A DNA stretch of 64,000 bases from positions 1,184,001 to 1,248,000 of the forward strand of contig JAEMBT020000002.1 in assembly GCA_018873245.2 (NCBI GenBank), in the 5' to 3' direction. The translations under genes and the position numbers were made by a program. A model generated the notes under the pieces. That model saw nothing but the letters and a program-made list of their open reading frames with translations, had not been told where the DNA came from and did no database searches. Below, in pieces: positions 11,885 to 24,785 of this stretch. The stretch is from Archegozetes longisetosus. Its lineage: Eukaryota; Arthropoda; Arachnida; Sarcoptiformes; Trhypochthoniidae. Numbering within the stretch: position 1 is the stretch's first letter; each line of letters begins with the position of its first letter.

Positions 11885-12256
11885 ACATAGCCCTCGTTAT
11901 TTAGGTAAGTATTAAGATGCATACTTAGTGCAAGCTCTGTCAATTATTTTACACCTCAGGGTTAGCAAAATAACTAAACAAAAAGACTTCTCAACACATC
12001 TTCGATTAGTATTAAGTCATAATTTGACTATCAAACAGAAAAATAGTCTGTAAAAAGTGAAAAAGTTACTCGATCTAAAATAAAATACATGAATGTATAA
12101 ATCAAAAATTTAGAATAAACAATAATCAACTTTGCAAAGCTTGTATTTGTTTAGGTTCATACAAATGCTAGTTTCGTATCAAGCACTCATATTTTAGTAA
12201 TCAGAAAATTATTCCCTTGATATAATAAAATTCTATAAATAATACCCGGGCTATGT
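11885..12256. mobile_element. MITE with ACATAGCCC ends, copy 1
   Basis: About 372 bp with inverted ends, ACATAGCCC on the left and GGGTATT on the right (read ATACCCGGGCTATGT). A diverged copy of similar length and the same orientation is at 48014-48380. Internal blocks also match (for example TTAATTATTTTA.ACC and ATTAGTATTAA.TCATAATT). No coding sequence. Confidence 0.65.
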
Positions 12257-12673
12257 TTACAATAATCGGTCCACGTTTGATTTTGAAAATTCACTTTACT
12301 TACTGTTGTGAGGCGAGTCAGTTCGGCTGCTCTTCCAACGTTAGACCGAACATCAGAATAGATATCAGAATTACAATCTTGTTCGTCTCATCAAAATATC
12401 AGGAGATTTTCAATGAACCCCTCGGAAATGCCTCCTCTAAAGCTGTGCAACTTCAAAGTTTTTACGATATCTTTAGTGAGAAATAATAATGAGAATACGT
12501 TGACCCATCAAAATGATTGATCCCCACATTATTTATCAATAACATGTGCTAATAACCTGATCCAACCTAACCTAGACGAAATAATTGAGTTTTCTCTTAT
12601 CTATTAGATGAAACTTGGTATATGTATTATAACCTTTATTACATTAATATGAAAATGGTTTCACGGTTCCAAA

Positions 12674-13153
12674 TAGAGCATGACATTTTTAAAATTTGTC
12701 ATAACCTCAACCTCCCGCAACCGCCTGATATGAAAACCGCAACTGCTCCTCATCCACTTCTAACTAAAATTGGCTAACCGCAAAATCAACCGCAAATAAC
12801 CGTTTTGAATGAGTTTATTATTTGGTATAAGTGTTAAAAATATTACAATCAGTCATCGTGGAGAATAACTTCTAAATTACGCAAAATAAGATCAAAATTT
12901 GATCTTTTAAATAGCAATTTATCAATTTTTCTGTACTAATACAAGATTTTTTGTCAGTTAATGTCATTCCTGCATAACTGAAATTACACTCACTTGAAAG
13001 ACCCGTGGCCGGTATATATTTTTATGCGGTTATTTTTATGCAGCACAATAACCTCAACCGCTGGCTCTTTTACTCACAACCTCCCCTGAACCGAGGATGC
13101 TGGAGGTTAACCGCATCACAACCGCGGTTGAGGTTATGTTATGTCATGGTCTA
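12674..13153. mobile_element. hAT-like MITE rich in AACCGC motifs
   Basis: The left end TAGAGCATGACAT and the right end (read inward) TAGACCATGACAT form an inverted repeat. Next to them are CATAACCTCAACC and its complement GGTTGAGGTTATG. The flanks share TTCCAA, an imperfect target duplication. The interior repeats AACCGC/GCGGTT motifs. No coding sequence. The class is inferred from the end sequence only. Confidence 0.55.
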
Positions 13154-13338
13154 TTCCAAGTAGTTTTCGACGTATTGGACTTCGAATTATTCGTTGAGAT
13201 AACGTTACGAAAGTCAAATTCATCTATAAAATTGTCGAGCATCCACGTGCGTAACTCAATATGAATGAGAATATGTTCGCGAACTGCTCTATCATCAGCT
13301 TGAGTTCAATTGACCCTGAAGAGGTCAGGTTAAACGAA

Positions 13339-13356
13339 ACACACACACACACACAT
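13339..13356. repeat. (AC)n microsatellite
   Basis: A short run of about nine AC dinucleotides. Confidence 0.8.
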
Positions 13357-14560
13357 ACAAAGCTCTATTCTATTTAAAATAATGTCTAAATAACATACTG
13401 ATTATTAAGTTTGATGTTCAAATTTAATCTTTTTTCTCTAACTTTATTAATTCTCATTATTTATGAAAATAAACTCATAACACATTTTTATTGCTGTCCT
13501 TTTATTTATAATGAATTAATTGCGTTCAAAAGTCTCAGTAACTAAGAACTTGCAAGACTATAATTATAAAAGCTATAAATTCATGCAATTGCAAACTGTA
13601 ATTAATCATTAATTTTATATCTAACAGATACAGCAATCCCGCATAACTTGAACATTTAAGTAGTTATTAAAAATGAATGACAATTAAGTCAATTTTGAAT
13701 GGCATTTTTATACTTCTTTTTAAGTCAGTTTTCGAGTTAGAGAACGTTTGCTGTATCCTATTTTAGAAATATACAAATCATTTTTCTCGAGTTCAAAATA
13801 TAAGTTGACCGTTTTATAAACTATAATTATTTGAGACTATTTGCTCAAGTACATAAATAGATGTCAACTTTTAATATTTTCAAATGACTTAGTCATTATG
13901 AGTAGTGTGAGCGTTACAGTTCACTTTATTTATGCGTCGTTTAGTTATCAGGTAGACACGTGTCTGACTTGTACGTGCATTGTCTATCACCTATGCCTAG
14001 CGCTCCACTCCCCCCTCCCAACCTAATCAACTGATCAAAATTTTGGTTTAAATTCAAATAATTGAAATATTTTGTATACGGTATGACTTTGGCGCAGAAA
14101 GCGATTTCCTATCAAAACAAAATAATGCGCAAACAACACGAACCAAAACAGTGATTATGCCTAATGTTTATCGAACATTAGCTCATATGAAAATGCTTTC
14201 ATACACTCAATTAACTTCATTTTTGTATTGGTTCTATTTTAATTGCTGATCTTTGTTCACTAGATCTCAAAAGAGATTAATTACTAATAATGTGTTTTTA
14301 AACTTGTGTTTATAGTACTTTTCTAATATGACTATTGAGCCAAATAACTCGCAATTGTGAAACAACTGTCGATATAACGACAAACTAACATCCCAAGACT
14401 ACAGTACTTTATGAAAACTCTACAGATATTGAACACTTGTAAAAAGTCTTAAAATAATAAACTCAACAAAAGATTTATATTTTTGTGATTTTATTGGAAT
14501 ATATTTTAAGCTCTAATACCTTAATGAGAATGAGGTAGCATTTCAATCAAATGAGTTAGA
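13357..14560. other. Intergenic, no gene seen
   Basis: AT-rich sequence. The short plus frame at 13841-14026 has no recognisable domain. Confidence 0.45.
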
Positions 14561-14562
14561 AA

Positions 14563-17500
14563 TTAATCTAATTTGTCATTACTAGTCCATAAGCTGCTGA
14601 TAACGGCGTCATGAATTGATGCATAAATATGTACATTATGAGTAAATCTATCATAGAATTTGGATTTCTCAAACATTTGCAAAACGATTCCATTACAAGA
14701 GGCGAGAACCACATTGATATCGATTAACTTCAATTCATTGATCACTTCTTCGATAGTCCCGACTCCAGCCGAGTCTATATAAGAAATTGGCGAACAGTCT
14801 ATTATAACAGTATGAATTTTATTTGGATTTGCATCATTTTTCGTGAAGACTGAGGTTCTTCTGGCATCCCTAGATAGAAAAAGCACTTTCATTAGTTTTT
14901 ACCACTTTTTGCATTTTCTTAAGGACTCAAACCCCGAAACTTGAAAAACTTTTTTATATAAGTTTTCTTTGAAACTGTTACGATTTATGAAAAATAATGC
15001 GCATGAGAAGTGAAATATTTTGATTCCTTTCAGTTCTTCAGCTTCCGAATAATCTTCGACATTGACATAAAGCTCACTGTTTGGCACTTGACCCAAAATT
15101 AAACTGTTAGGTCTACAGGATGAATAATAAACCGATAATCAATTTTCATGATATTAAAAAATGAATTGTTCTTACATTGAAAGTCTGATAAGAATAAAAC
15201 AAAGCGAAATAATAATTCCTACCAATAGACCTAAGTCTACATCCAATAGTATAACTGATACGAATGTTACAAACCATGATAACTAATTAAGGATAATGAG
15301 GATGATTAATAAGACATCATAAATGAATAACATCAAAATTTTGATCAAAAGTCAAAAATAGTAGATTTCATACTCCCTCTAATTTTGATACTCCTAACGC
15401 TTTTTTGAAGTCCAGAACTTGCATAAACATTGATTTTAGAGCCACTATTATAATACTCGCTAATATGCACTAGAGTTTTAAAAAAATTAGGGAAATTACC
15501 TATCGATAAATACGATTTCTGGAAAAACGGCATAATTGAATACTGCGAAAGCCATCACATATAACGTTCTTCCAGCAAAGTATTTAACTGTAAATTTTTT
15601 AATCATAGCTCACTTTTGGTAAGTTATAAAAAATTCCTCCAAGAAATAGGAGAACAACCAGTAAAACAGCAGATGAGACCAAACATGTAACCTGTGTTTT
15701 ACCGCCTACTCTATCAGATACTGAAGTCCTTGATAGAGCTGGACAACAAGTGAAACAGTTGAAGAATGAAGAGAAAACATTGGCTGCTCCTAAAGCTATC
15801 AGTTCTTGGCTGGCACCTATTTTGTAGTTATGTTTCTTTCCGAATGTCTGTCCAAGAGAAAGAGTGATCGCATAGGCAACTATTGATATTACGATTGCAT
15901 CCATCAATAGTTTTGGGAATAGATCGAGACGAGGCAAGTGAGGGGCTGGAAGCCTATAAAGACAATTGACTTTCAAAACATAGTTTCAAAATTTTATGTT
16001 GCTTGAAATTTTAATAAGAAGCTGTTTTTATAGAAATTATTTTATCTCTAATTGTAAATATACTTTATATTAATGCATATATTCCTACAATTTATTGAAA
16101 AATTAAGTCTAAAATAAGATTTTAATTTGACTTTTGACTAACCCTAAAGGTATATGACCAACTATATCTACTTCATGCTTATCGCCTAAATCAAAAAGCC
16201 ATGATAAGAGTGTTGCTAAAATTACCTAAAAATTAATATAATGTATAACTTTTGAGTAATTTTATTATTTTTATGTTCCAATGGTCACTTACAACTATAA
16301 TGTCGATAGGAATCGGAATTTTTAAGTTAAATTTTTCTTTAAGCCTAGGCTCAATAAATTCTTTAACAGCGAGTAACACTACTATAGTTGCGATTCCTAT
16401 TCCTGTTGTTATGAGATTTGCTTCTTTCAAGTGAGATGCAATATTAATCCATTCCTATTCAAGTATAAAAATGAAATCCTCGATAAGTTTAAATACATGT
16501 TAAGAATATCCATTAAGATTATTCTTTAATAATAATGAAATGATATTTCTAAACTTACATAAATCAGCTTGAAATATCTAGTCTTGACTTTTAACACTTT
16601 TATATGGAAAAGCATTGGTAACTGGGAACTTGCCACATGAATAGCAGCAGCGGTTTCTAAAGCACTGACCAGTGTATCAGAAAATACAACTGAAAGTATG
16701 CCCAAATGAAGGAAGCCCATCAACAACTGAAATGATAAATAAGATTAATAATCTTATTATGTGAATGGTTTTTAAGTCTTAGTACCTGAACGATGCCGCA
16801 TAAAAGGCAAAGACTAGTTAATACTTCTAACGGAGTGTATTCTCCCGTGCTATTAGTCCCTTCAGAACTGAACCCTTCGATACCTTTCTCACCTTCCAGT
16901 AGAGTAGACGAAGCTTCGTTAACCATAATACTCATTACCGAAAATGTACCTTGAATTAGACGAAAACTGTTTAATCTCTCTGTTTGTGCAAATTTTTATT
17001 CATTAATATTGAGATGAATTTACTAATTTGCATAACTGCTATGAAGTACTCATTTGAATAAAATTGTTTTAAATTACTAATCCTTAAGTTTTGATCATTT
17101 TTTGTAAATGCAATATTAATTTTTTTAATTAAAATAGAAAATTATTAATAATTACCAATAGACGTGTGAGAACCAGTTCCCATGAATGCATAGATCAAAA
17201 CAGGAAAAAAGGAAACGTAAAGACCATTAATAGACTGCAATCCAGAGAGTATTCCATTGGCCAAACCCTGTGGTATGTGTAGTATAGATATTGTCAACCC
17301 AGATATTATATCATTTATCAGATAATTCTTAATTGAGTAACTCCTAATCCATGTTAATATCGGAAATAGAGATGTAATCCATCCTAAAAATGAACAGTTT
17401 TCACGATATTCTTGCAATGAATGAATGGTTTGCCCCTGAAGTTGTCTTAATAATGATTTTGGTAGTTCTTCAGGTCGTTTACCATAGTTGGTTGCGAGTT

Positions 17501-17570
17501 TTTTGTTGTCAATTGCTCTCCTACTTATTTCTATCCATGTTTTACTTTGACACTCTCCTTCATTATTGAT
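14563..17570 (-). CDS. SLC26/SulP-type anion transporter with C-terminal STAS domain
   Basis: Exons that join in frame at GT-AG sites, in transcription order: about 17570-17156, 16949-16786, 16726-16559, 16454-16293, 16225-16143, 15953-15614, 15469-15374, 15282-15176, 15112-about 14933, 14869-14563. The first exon carries the SLC26 signature (IPQGLANGILSGLQSINGLY), and exon 2 opens with TSIGTFSVMSIMV across the junction. Exon 3 has TAAAIHVASSQL, exon 7 ASIIIVALKSMFMQ, and exon 8 TFVSVILLDVDLGLLVG. The last exons form the STAS domain (HTVIIDCSPISYIDSAGVG). The family exchanges sulfate, oxalate, chloride or bicarbonate across membranes; the substrate here is unknown. The 5' end is uncertain: the frame stays open upstream of 17417 to about 17570, where no clear initiator was fixed. 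The last intron is either 63 bp (GTTTGAG donor) or 33 bp (GTAAAAAC donor). Confidence 0.88.
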
Positions 17571-18416
17571 AAGATTATTTGCTGTTAATATTACAGAATA
17601 TGTTAATTGAATCCATTTTATACAGAAACAAATTTATCAGAAATATATCTTTTATTTAATTCAGTATTAAATTTGAAAACTCCTTATCTTCGGCTTTAAA
17701 AGAATAGTGAAGTTTAAGTTATAGAAGTGTAGGATCACAAATTAATCAGTTTTAAGCATTTTTGACTTAAGAATTGATAATTACTCACGCAAATCTAGCT
17801 TAATTGAACCATTTTTTAGTGATTCGTCTCTATCATGGTTGTCTATTTTAACCATATTTTTTAGTGAACAATATACAAAATTTATAAATAGAAGCCAAAT
17901 TATTTTACTTATGCATTATTTTCTGCTTACTGTTTTCAATAGGTTTTATTCTTCCTTTGATATGCATTTTTATAGAGAATAAAATTTTGACTTTATTGTC
18001 CAATTTCGAAACATTTCAAGGTTCTATTCTTGTTATCAAATTTTTATGACGTCTTTATGTTTCATTATACTGGCGAATTATACTGGCGAAACTTTTCAAA
18101 GTTCAAGAGCATAAATGTAATGAATGCACGAGTCAATCAAAGAACTTTAATCCATTACCTAATTTTATTCAATATCATTTATGCAAGCTTTCAATACATT
18201 TTTTAAAAATACAATTTCAAGTAAATTAGGGAGTGAATCTGAAAGGTATTGCGATATTTCAGAATTTGAAAAATTATTTTTTCCATAGCATCAGAAAATA
18301 CTCGAATAAGAGTATTTTGTAGTTTTGTTAATAACTAATTGATTCAATTCATCTTTCATATTTTAGAGCGAATTTCATAACAATGACTGATATGATAATC
18401 TATCAAAACTTTGTGT
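17571..18416. other. Intergenic, likely SLC26 promoter side
   Basis: AT-rich sequence upstream of the minus-strand SLC26 gene. It may hold its first non-coding or short coding exon, but I could not define one. Confidence 0.35.
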
Positions 18417-18940
18417 ACCGTCGACAGATAAAAGTTATGTATTTGTCATCACTAAAAAGATGCAGAAGAGTTCATAAACCTAAGGGCTCAACAACTTATT
18501 TAGATCTGTATTAAGTTTAGTCATATTAATCAATAAATGAATACTTAAAAAATTAGTTTGCAACTCTGATAAAATAGACTTTGACTCATCTTTGTAGTTG
18601 AGTCAATGCCACATCTGTTATAAAAAAGGGATAGCTCGAGAGAGCGGTCCGACTCATTCAAATTATTTAAATTGAATCACAGTTGACTATTGAACTATTC
18701 TAATTGAAATAGTTTGATATATCTTATCAGTAACTTTCATTCTATAACTTATGAATATCAAATAAACTGGCTTCAGCTACGAATAACATTATTACTCATA
18801 TTATGTTTTTTAATTACTGAGTAATGCTATAATTTTACGCTATAAACTTGTAGTTTCAATTTCTGTCTCGTCCCTCTTATCTTATCCAAACGCATCAGAG
18901 ATTAATCCGGGATCTATGCATAACTTTTTTCGACCGACTG
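18417..18940 (-). mobile_element. Inverted 5' fragment of the Tc1-like element
   Basis: The reverse complement closely matches 2420-2961, including the terminal repeat (CGACCGACTG ending at 18940, followed by TA). Similarity stops abruptly at the shared motif GTCGACGGTA. No transposase is present. It is a truncated or internally deleted copy of the same family. Confidence 0.8.
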
Positions 18941-21130
18941 TACACCAATTTGAGGCACATTCTTTTGTTACATGGCTTATGCAAGTTTCTTATTATACAA
19001 TACACGTCATAGATAGTACGATATGCAATCCTAATATAGAAAACTAGAATCACTGAGTTGCGAACTTATCGTTATTACAAATATTATTATCGTTCGCATT
19101 TCTCTGTCAATTTATCTATATGTTTCTTAGTATTTAAAACTATCTTATTACAACATTTACGCTTTTTTATGTTAAAACATAAACTTAATTTGAGTTTTAC
19201 ATCTTCTACTGAGTTAGTTACTAGAAGTTACACAATCTTTTTGCATTGAACTTCACTTCCAAAACAATAAATCTCACATTAATTTATGAAAATCTTATCT
19301 TTTCACGTAAAAACTCAATATTCGGAAATAAAAATAGCTATTCTCAATGTTATCGTGATAATAGGCTGTTAAAGAGCTATGTAAAAGGGCCGAAAAAATT
19401 GTTTCCCTAGTCTAGAGCAAAGAAACTATTGCAGTTACAGCAAAATTAATTGCATATTCGGATTCTACGCTAAAAACACACTGAAAACTTTAAGCGATAA
19501 GCCTTAACATAATGATTATACAATTACAACAGACGTGATTCACTCTCGACATGTTGCAAAATCTTATTAATCCACTTTCGATAATGCTTTAATTTTAGCG
19601 TTCCGCCAGAGAATCCCTGATAGACACTGTTTATTAAGTTATCCTCATTTCCGACAACCATTTAGTTCTACTTTGTTTCTCAAAAATTGCATACTTTAAC
19701 AAATCAATTTTATAATAAGAATACCTTTTTTGTAGCCCGATAAAATCTTTTTCATTAACTATGTCTAAAGAAGAAATCAATTTGCAAGTTTATTCTTAGT
19801 CTTTTAGGTCATAAACATCGAAAACAAACCTGATAATAAGATTAATGAACTTTTTTATGTATTATCACCTCCAAAAGTTTTTGTAAAGATTCAAACTTCT
19901 CAGAAAATCATAAGCAAAATTTTGAGGGAATGCTATAAAATTCACTATCGCAAAATATTATTTTATGAATGCATACTGTCATTACAATATACTTTTTAAA
20001 GTTAAAAATTAAAGTTTTATTTCAATCACATCTCTTTCCCTTAAATTTTAGCACAGAGTCCAACAAAGACTTTTGAAGGTGATAGTACTTTTTAACGCAA
20101 GATCCGAATATGCTGTAACTATCATAGTTTTTGCTCTGGACTATGACAAAATAATTTTTCCAACCCTTTATATTTGACCGCAGATGCAATTTACAGATAA
20201 CTCTTTTATTTTGTAATGAATTAAAATATTTGTTTTTCAATTGATTCATTGAAAACTGATAACGTTTGAAAAATTAATGAAAAATAGAATTATCCTATCT
20301 TTTATCCCTTATTGCGCTTTTAAAAAGTGAAAAATACATCTCTATAAACGAAAATCTACAGTGATTTAAATCTATGCGAAAATGTGGAAAATTTTCTAAT
20401 AATTATCATGAAATTACCTTAACTTCATTGAAGTGTTAAACGCTTTATTATGATAGATAGTTATATTTAAAAGTTTATTATGATTCTTGCTTTTCATTGA
20501 CGCCTACATAAAGTGTACCTAATGGTATGCATACTATGAGTGCATTTGATATAATAAGTGAAATGCTGCATGTTATGTTAAAAGTGAAAATTCATTAATC
20601 ACTAATAACTATATTTTATAAGTTTTGGATACCACTGAATAGTAGTAAAAAGTAATTAAGCAAAATTTATTTCCACTTAAAATAGTATATTATCTGTTAT
20701 GTTTATAATAGAATAGTGGCTGCAAAACTTGAGGCTATTTATGATTAACGAAGCAAAATCAGTACTAAAAAACTCATTAAATTCTCATAAAGTAAATTTT
20801 TTCCTATTTCTCCCTTATAATCTGAAAAATGAGTTTGGCACCATAAAAAGTAACACTGACTGGACATCAAGAGTAAGTCTCTCAAAGGAGTCGGTTATTA
20901 AGTCATATTTGAAAGCGTAACAAACAACTAGTGTTTTGGATATTTAAATTTGGAAACCATTTAGTGTTTTGCTACTAAAAACAGAAAATTTTTCTCTCTA
21001 TACCTAATTTAACAACAGAAATACTGACCTATTTTCCGGGAATATTCCTCAAAATTTTGAAAATTAGCAATCGCTTTGTATTTCCGTGTTGAATATTAAG
21101 CGGAATAAAAAATCGGAAATTACTTGAGAT
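18941..21130. other. Intergenic, no supported gene
   Basis: AT-rich sequence. Open frames at 19058-19249 (plus), 20022-20249 (minus) and 20729-20920 (plus) lack signal peptides, domains or paralogues in the window. Confidence 0.4.
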
Positions 21131-21139
21131 ATTATAACA

Positions 21140-21224
21140 CTTGATGACAAACACTTGATTTTTAATTCGTATGTAAAAATAGTGACAACTAATTGGCCGG
21201 ACATAAGGCTTTTCACTATATAAG
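21140..21224 (+). promoter_or_regulatory. Promoter of secreted-protein gene 1
   Basis: A GATGACAAACAC motif (about 21142), then TATGTAAAAATAG (about 21170), then a TATATAAG box at about 21217. The same ordered motifs precede the paralogues at 22.9 and 27.2 kb and, in part, at 24.8 kb. The 5' untranslated region would be about 140 bp. Confidence 0.6.
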
Positions 21225-21391
21225 TAAGAATAAAATTTTAGGATTGACAGAGAAAGTGAAAGTGTCATGAGCTCAAGAGCTATGGGCTAAGCTTTTTATT
21301 GTAATAAAAGTTACTTCTTATATGTATCAATATCGTAGAATTTTCTAAGTGTTGCTTTTTGTGATTTCTTACGTTGGATACTCTTTGTAAA

Positions 21392-21808
21392 ATGCGTCTA
21401 TCAGCATTACTATTAGCAATGTTGTTCACAATAATATTTGATCAAATAAGATGGTGCGAAGCGAGGTTCATACCGATTCCAATTCCGATTCCAATTCCGT
21501 AATGAAAATTTATAATCTATAAAAATGTTTTTGAAACTTTCCAGAAGCTGCTCAAAAATCTTTAAAACACTTCGTAAAATTTTAAGAAATTTTTCTAAAG
21601 CTTTCTTGTAAATTTTGAAACTTCTTAAACTTGTCAAATTTCAATGGTTATTTATCTAATTATTTTCAGACGCCATCATCAACCTGTTATTCAGGACCCA
21701 ATCTTTGGAATAAAAATGTTAAAGCATCAAAAGTTTGCTGCTTTAACTGGACATGGATTTGGTGGTTTCGGAGGCTTTGGAGGCTTTGGTGGTTTCGGCT
21801 ATGGCTAA
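21392..21808 (+). CDS. Small secreted Gly-rich protein, tandem family member 1
   Basis: Two exons, 21392-21498 and 21670-21808, joined in phase 2, giving 81 residues. Exon 1 encodes a signal peptide (MRLSALLLAMLFTIIFDQIRWCEA) and a (IP)n stretch. Exon 2 encodes the family core, HQPVIQDPIFGIK then HQKFAALTGHGFGG, and a Gly-Phe tail ending GYG. It lacks the cationic segment found in members 2-4 between signal peptide and proline stretch, so it is the shortest form. Proteins of this design are usually exported and often structural or antimicrobial, but I recognise no named family. The shared intron position and promoter confirm it as a gene. Confidence 0.8.
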
Positions 21809-21892
21809 GACATTCGTTCACAATTAAAATTTTGCTCATAATTTTTGATGAACTATGTGTTATTTGTGTTTCAACCTAATTGTATCTTTATT

Positions 21893-22030
21893 TGTGATAT
21901 TGTATCGTTGTCTTGATCTATCTTTTATTTCAAGTTTTACAAACTATTGTCCTGTTATTTGTATTGTTTGTCTAGTCTTAGTTATGTCTCTTGTTCGAGT
22001 TATTCGTCAAAATAGGTGTGCAATTTTATA
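21893..22030 (+). promoter_or_regulatory. Conserved 3' flank of family gene 1
   Basis: Contains GTCCTGTTATTTGTATTG followed by TGTCTAGTCTT and a GTGCAATTTTA block. The same series follows all four paralogues at a similar distance from the stop codon. It is probably a 3' untranslated region or termination region. Confidence 0.5.
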
Positions 22031-22617
22031 TTACCATATTTACAAATTATATACTTACATTAATGTTGTGCACAAATCATATTTGTACTACTTTTCAAAT
22101 GAGTCAATTTGTTATGATTAAAAATCAATCCATTATAGATACTATTTAATACTTGCAATTTTTACTATGAATAACAATTTTTCGTGTTTTCATATCATTT
22201 TGAATTATTATTTTATAGCCCAAGTTAATGATATTCAGTTATAATTTATAAAAGAAAATAATCAAAGTAGTGAACAAATTTTTCAATAAGAAAATATGAA
22301 AATTTGTTGCAAGTGTCTAAAGTATTAAAAACTGAACCTATCCTCAAAAACTACTTATTAAGCAACTATCCAATTAAATAAGTATAAACTTAACGCATTT
22401 GAATCTAAAGCTGACTAAATATAAAATAAACTAACACCTTAATAAATAGCATAACTAATAAGTTGACCATTATTTTCATTGATTGCAATCTGCTCACTCA
22501 TAAACAAGCAATCATAACATAATCTATTAAAGATATATAAATACTGTTACTATATCCGTATTATATGTTATACAAAAATTTTTATTAAGCGTAAAATTAC
22601 TTTTGATAATAAAACCC

Positions 22618-22722
22618 TAGATGACAAACACCAAGTAAGACAAACACTAACTACTGGTTCGTATATAAAAATAGTCACAACCTTACGTAATTGGTTGGAC
22701 AATACTTTTCTGGTATATAAAG
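22618..22722 (+). promoter_or_regulatory. Promoter of secreted-protein gene 2
   Basis: GATGACAAACAC at about 22620, TCGTATATAAAAATAGTCAC at about 22660, and a TATATAA box at 22714-22720 followed by AGTAAATGACGTGAG. The block TATA...AGTAAAT.GCGTGAG is shared with genes 3 and 4. Confidence 0.65.
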
Positions 22723-22904
22723 TAAATGACGTGAGAAAAAATTAGAATATTATTTTTCCTTCAGTCAAAAAGTGAAATGAAAGTGGACTCAACAAATATG
22801 AACTAAACTTTCATTCTATAGCTCTCACTTAGGGTACTATCATTTTTTAAGTGAATCTTATTGTGCTTTTTAAAAGTGTTTTGAAATATATTTTGTATCG
22901 AAGA

Positions 22905-23370
22905 ATGCGTTTATCAGTTACACTATTAGTAATAGTTTTTATAATAATTGTGGATCAAATAAACTGGTGCGAAAGCGATAGGGGGTCCAAATTCGCGAAG
23001 CATTTGTTTCGTGTTTTATATAAACACAGAAAATATCTGAAAAAGAAAGGATTAGCAATCGGCACAGCTGCTCTGGCTGCCGCCAGTACTAAGAAGAAAA
23101 TCCCAGTTCCGTTTCCGCTACCAATACCGTAAGTAAATTATTTGATATTATCAAAACTTTCTAAAAACTTTGATTACTTGTGAAACTTCTAGATATTGTG
23201 AAACATTAATAAGTTTTTTGCTTCATTTTCCTAGAGTCATTCATCAACCTATCATTCATGATCCGATATATGGTATAAAAATGAAAAAATACCAAAAGTT
23301 TGCTGCCTTAACTGGACATGGATTTGGGGGTGTAGGAGGCTTTGGAGGTGCGGGATTTGGGCATATCTAA
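22905..23370 (+). CDS. Small secreted Gly-rich protein, tandem family member 2
   Basis: Exons 22905-23128 and 23235-23370, phase-2 junction, 119 residues. The signal peptide (MRLSVTLLVIVFIIIVDQ, then INWCES) is followed by a strongly basic segment (HLFRVLYKHRKYLKKKGLA), an Ala-rich stretch, STKKK, and a proline-alternating hinge (IPVPFPLPIP). Exon 2 has HQPIIHDPIYGIK, YQKFAALTGHGFGG and a Gly-rich end. Cysteine is essentially absent from the mature protein. The basic Lys-rich part plus the Gly-rich tail would suit a membrane-active or matrix-binding peptide, but that is inference. Spacing to its neighbours is about 1.1-1.4 kb. Confidence 0.85.
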
Positions 23371-23459
23371 ATAACTTGAACAGAGCTTTTAAGCGTGAAC
23401 TTTGTATATAAATTAATGAAAATTTGAATGTATCTGTGTTGCTACGCAATTGCAATTTA

Positions 23460-23600
23460 GTCTTGTTATAATTGTTGTTGGGTTTTCTTAAGTTCAATTT
23501 TATGTAAAATATTGTCCTATCGCTTGTATTGCTTGTCTAGTCTTTAGTTGTATCTTATGTTCAAACTATTCCTCTCTGGATCTGTTGTGCAATTCTACAT
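23460..23600 (+). promoter_or_regulatory. Conserved 3' flank of family gene 2
   Basis: Carries TTGTATTGCTTGTCTAGTCT and TTGTGCAATTCTA, matching the block after genes 1, 3 and 4. Confidence 0.5.
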
Positions 23601-24535
23601 TTAAAACAATAAAATCAATTTAAGAGTATAATATTTACGATTTTAAAAAATACAATTTTTTCTTTGGTTTGGCCACAAATAGTATTTGTGATAATTTAAA
23701 GGCCAATAAATTATGGTTAAAAACTTATCCTCTATCCAATATTTGCAATTTTCACAATGAATAGAAAATTCGGCACTATCAGCAAAAAGATTATTTACAT
23801 AAAAACAAAAAAGGGTCACTTTTCTAATGGATTGCTAATTAAGTTTCTATGCTATAGAAATTGACTCAATAGTTTAAATTTTGATAAAATTATTCACGTT
23901 ATCAGTTACTAAAGGGTAAATGTTTCACTATGACCATTCACTATGATTTAGTGCTACTTAGATTTAGTACTTCATTTTTAGCGCTAGGTTTAACTTTTAT
24001 TCTTTTAGCTGATAGTACATTTTCAAATTGATTTATAGCTCAAGTTGAAGGTTCACTCAACTAAATTCAATAGGAAAAGTTAATCTTATGAGAAGAGTTT
24101 CAATCAGAAAAGTTCAAAGAATTTTTACGGACGGTATGCTAATAAACTTGATTAAACATCAGAAATAATTTATTTAAGAATCAAAGAGAATTACTTAGAA
24201 TCTAGTAAAATTCTCAAGCGATAGCTTGTGACTGATAGGTTGAAATTTTGATAATAAACTCAAATTATATTGAACACGACTGTAATAAAGGTATGGAAAG
24301 CCGACGGAAAATAATACCAGTTACCACTTTGAGAAGCGGCACAACCACATGTTGACCATTATTTTCAATTACTATATTTTGACTATTCGAAAATTTATGA
24401 AATTAAATAATTATAATGAGGACTATTATTAGTATTGTCGGTGATATATACTTTCTATTTCTGTTTTAAACATAAAGTAAAAATTTTATATTAAGCATAA
24501 AATTGCTCAAAATTATATACACTGATTGCTTGTTA

Positions 24536-24600
24536 GTATTTAATATATAAAAATAGCCATAACGTTTTATAAATACTCACAACTTTTTTCAGTATAAAAA
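24536..24600 (+). promoter_or_regulatory. Promoter of secreted-protein gene 3
   Basis: AATATATAAAAATAGCCA at about 24541 and a TATAAAAA box at 24593-24600, followed by AGTAAATCGCGTGAGAATTT. The upstream GATGACAAACAC motif is not recognisable here. Confidence 0.6.
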
Positions 24601-24785
24601 GTAAATCGCGTGAGAATTTTGAATTAGACGCATAGAAATTGAAGTGAAAGTTAGAGCTAAAGAAATATAGAATATGAAATGAACTTTCATTCGATAAAGC
24701 TTCTCGTTGCATTTTGTTGTTAAAGTTTTTTTGAGTGTGTTTTTGTGGTATTTTGAAGTTTGTTTTCAAAACAATTGTATCGAAA

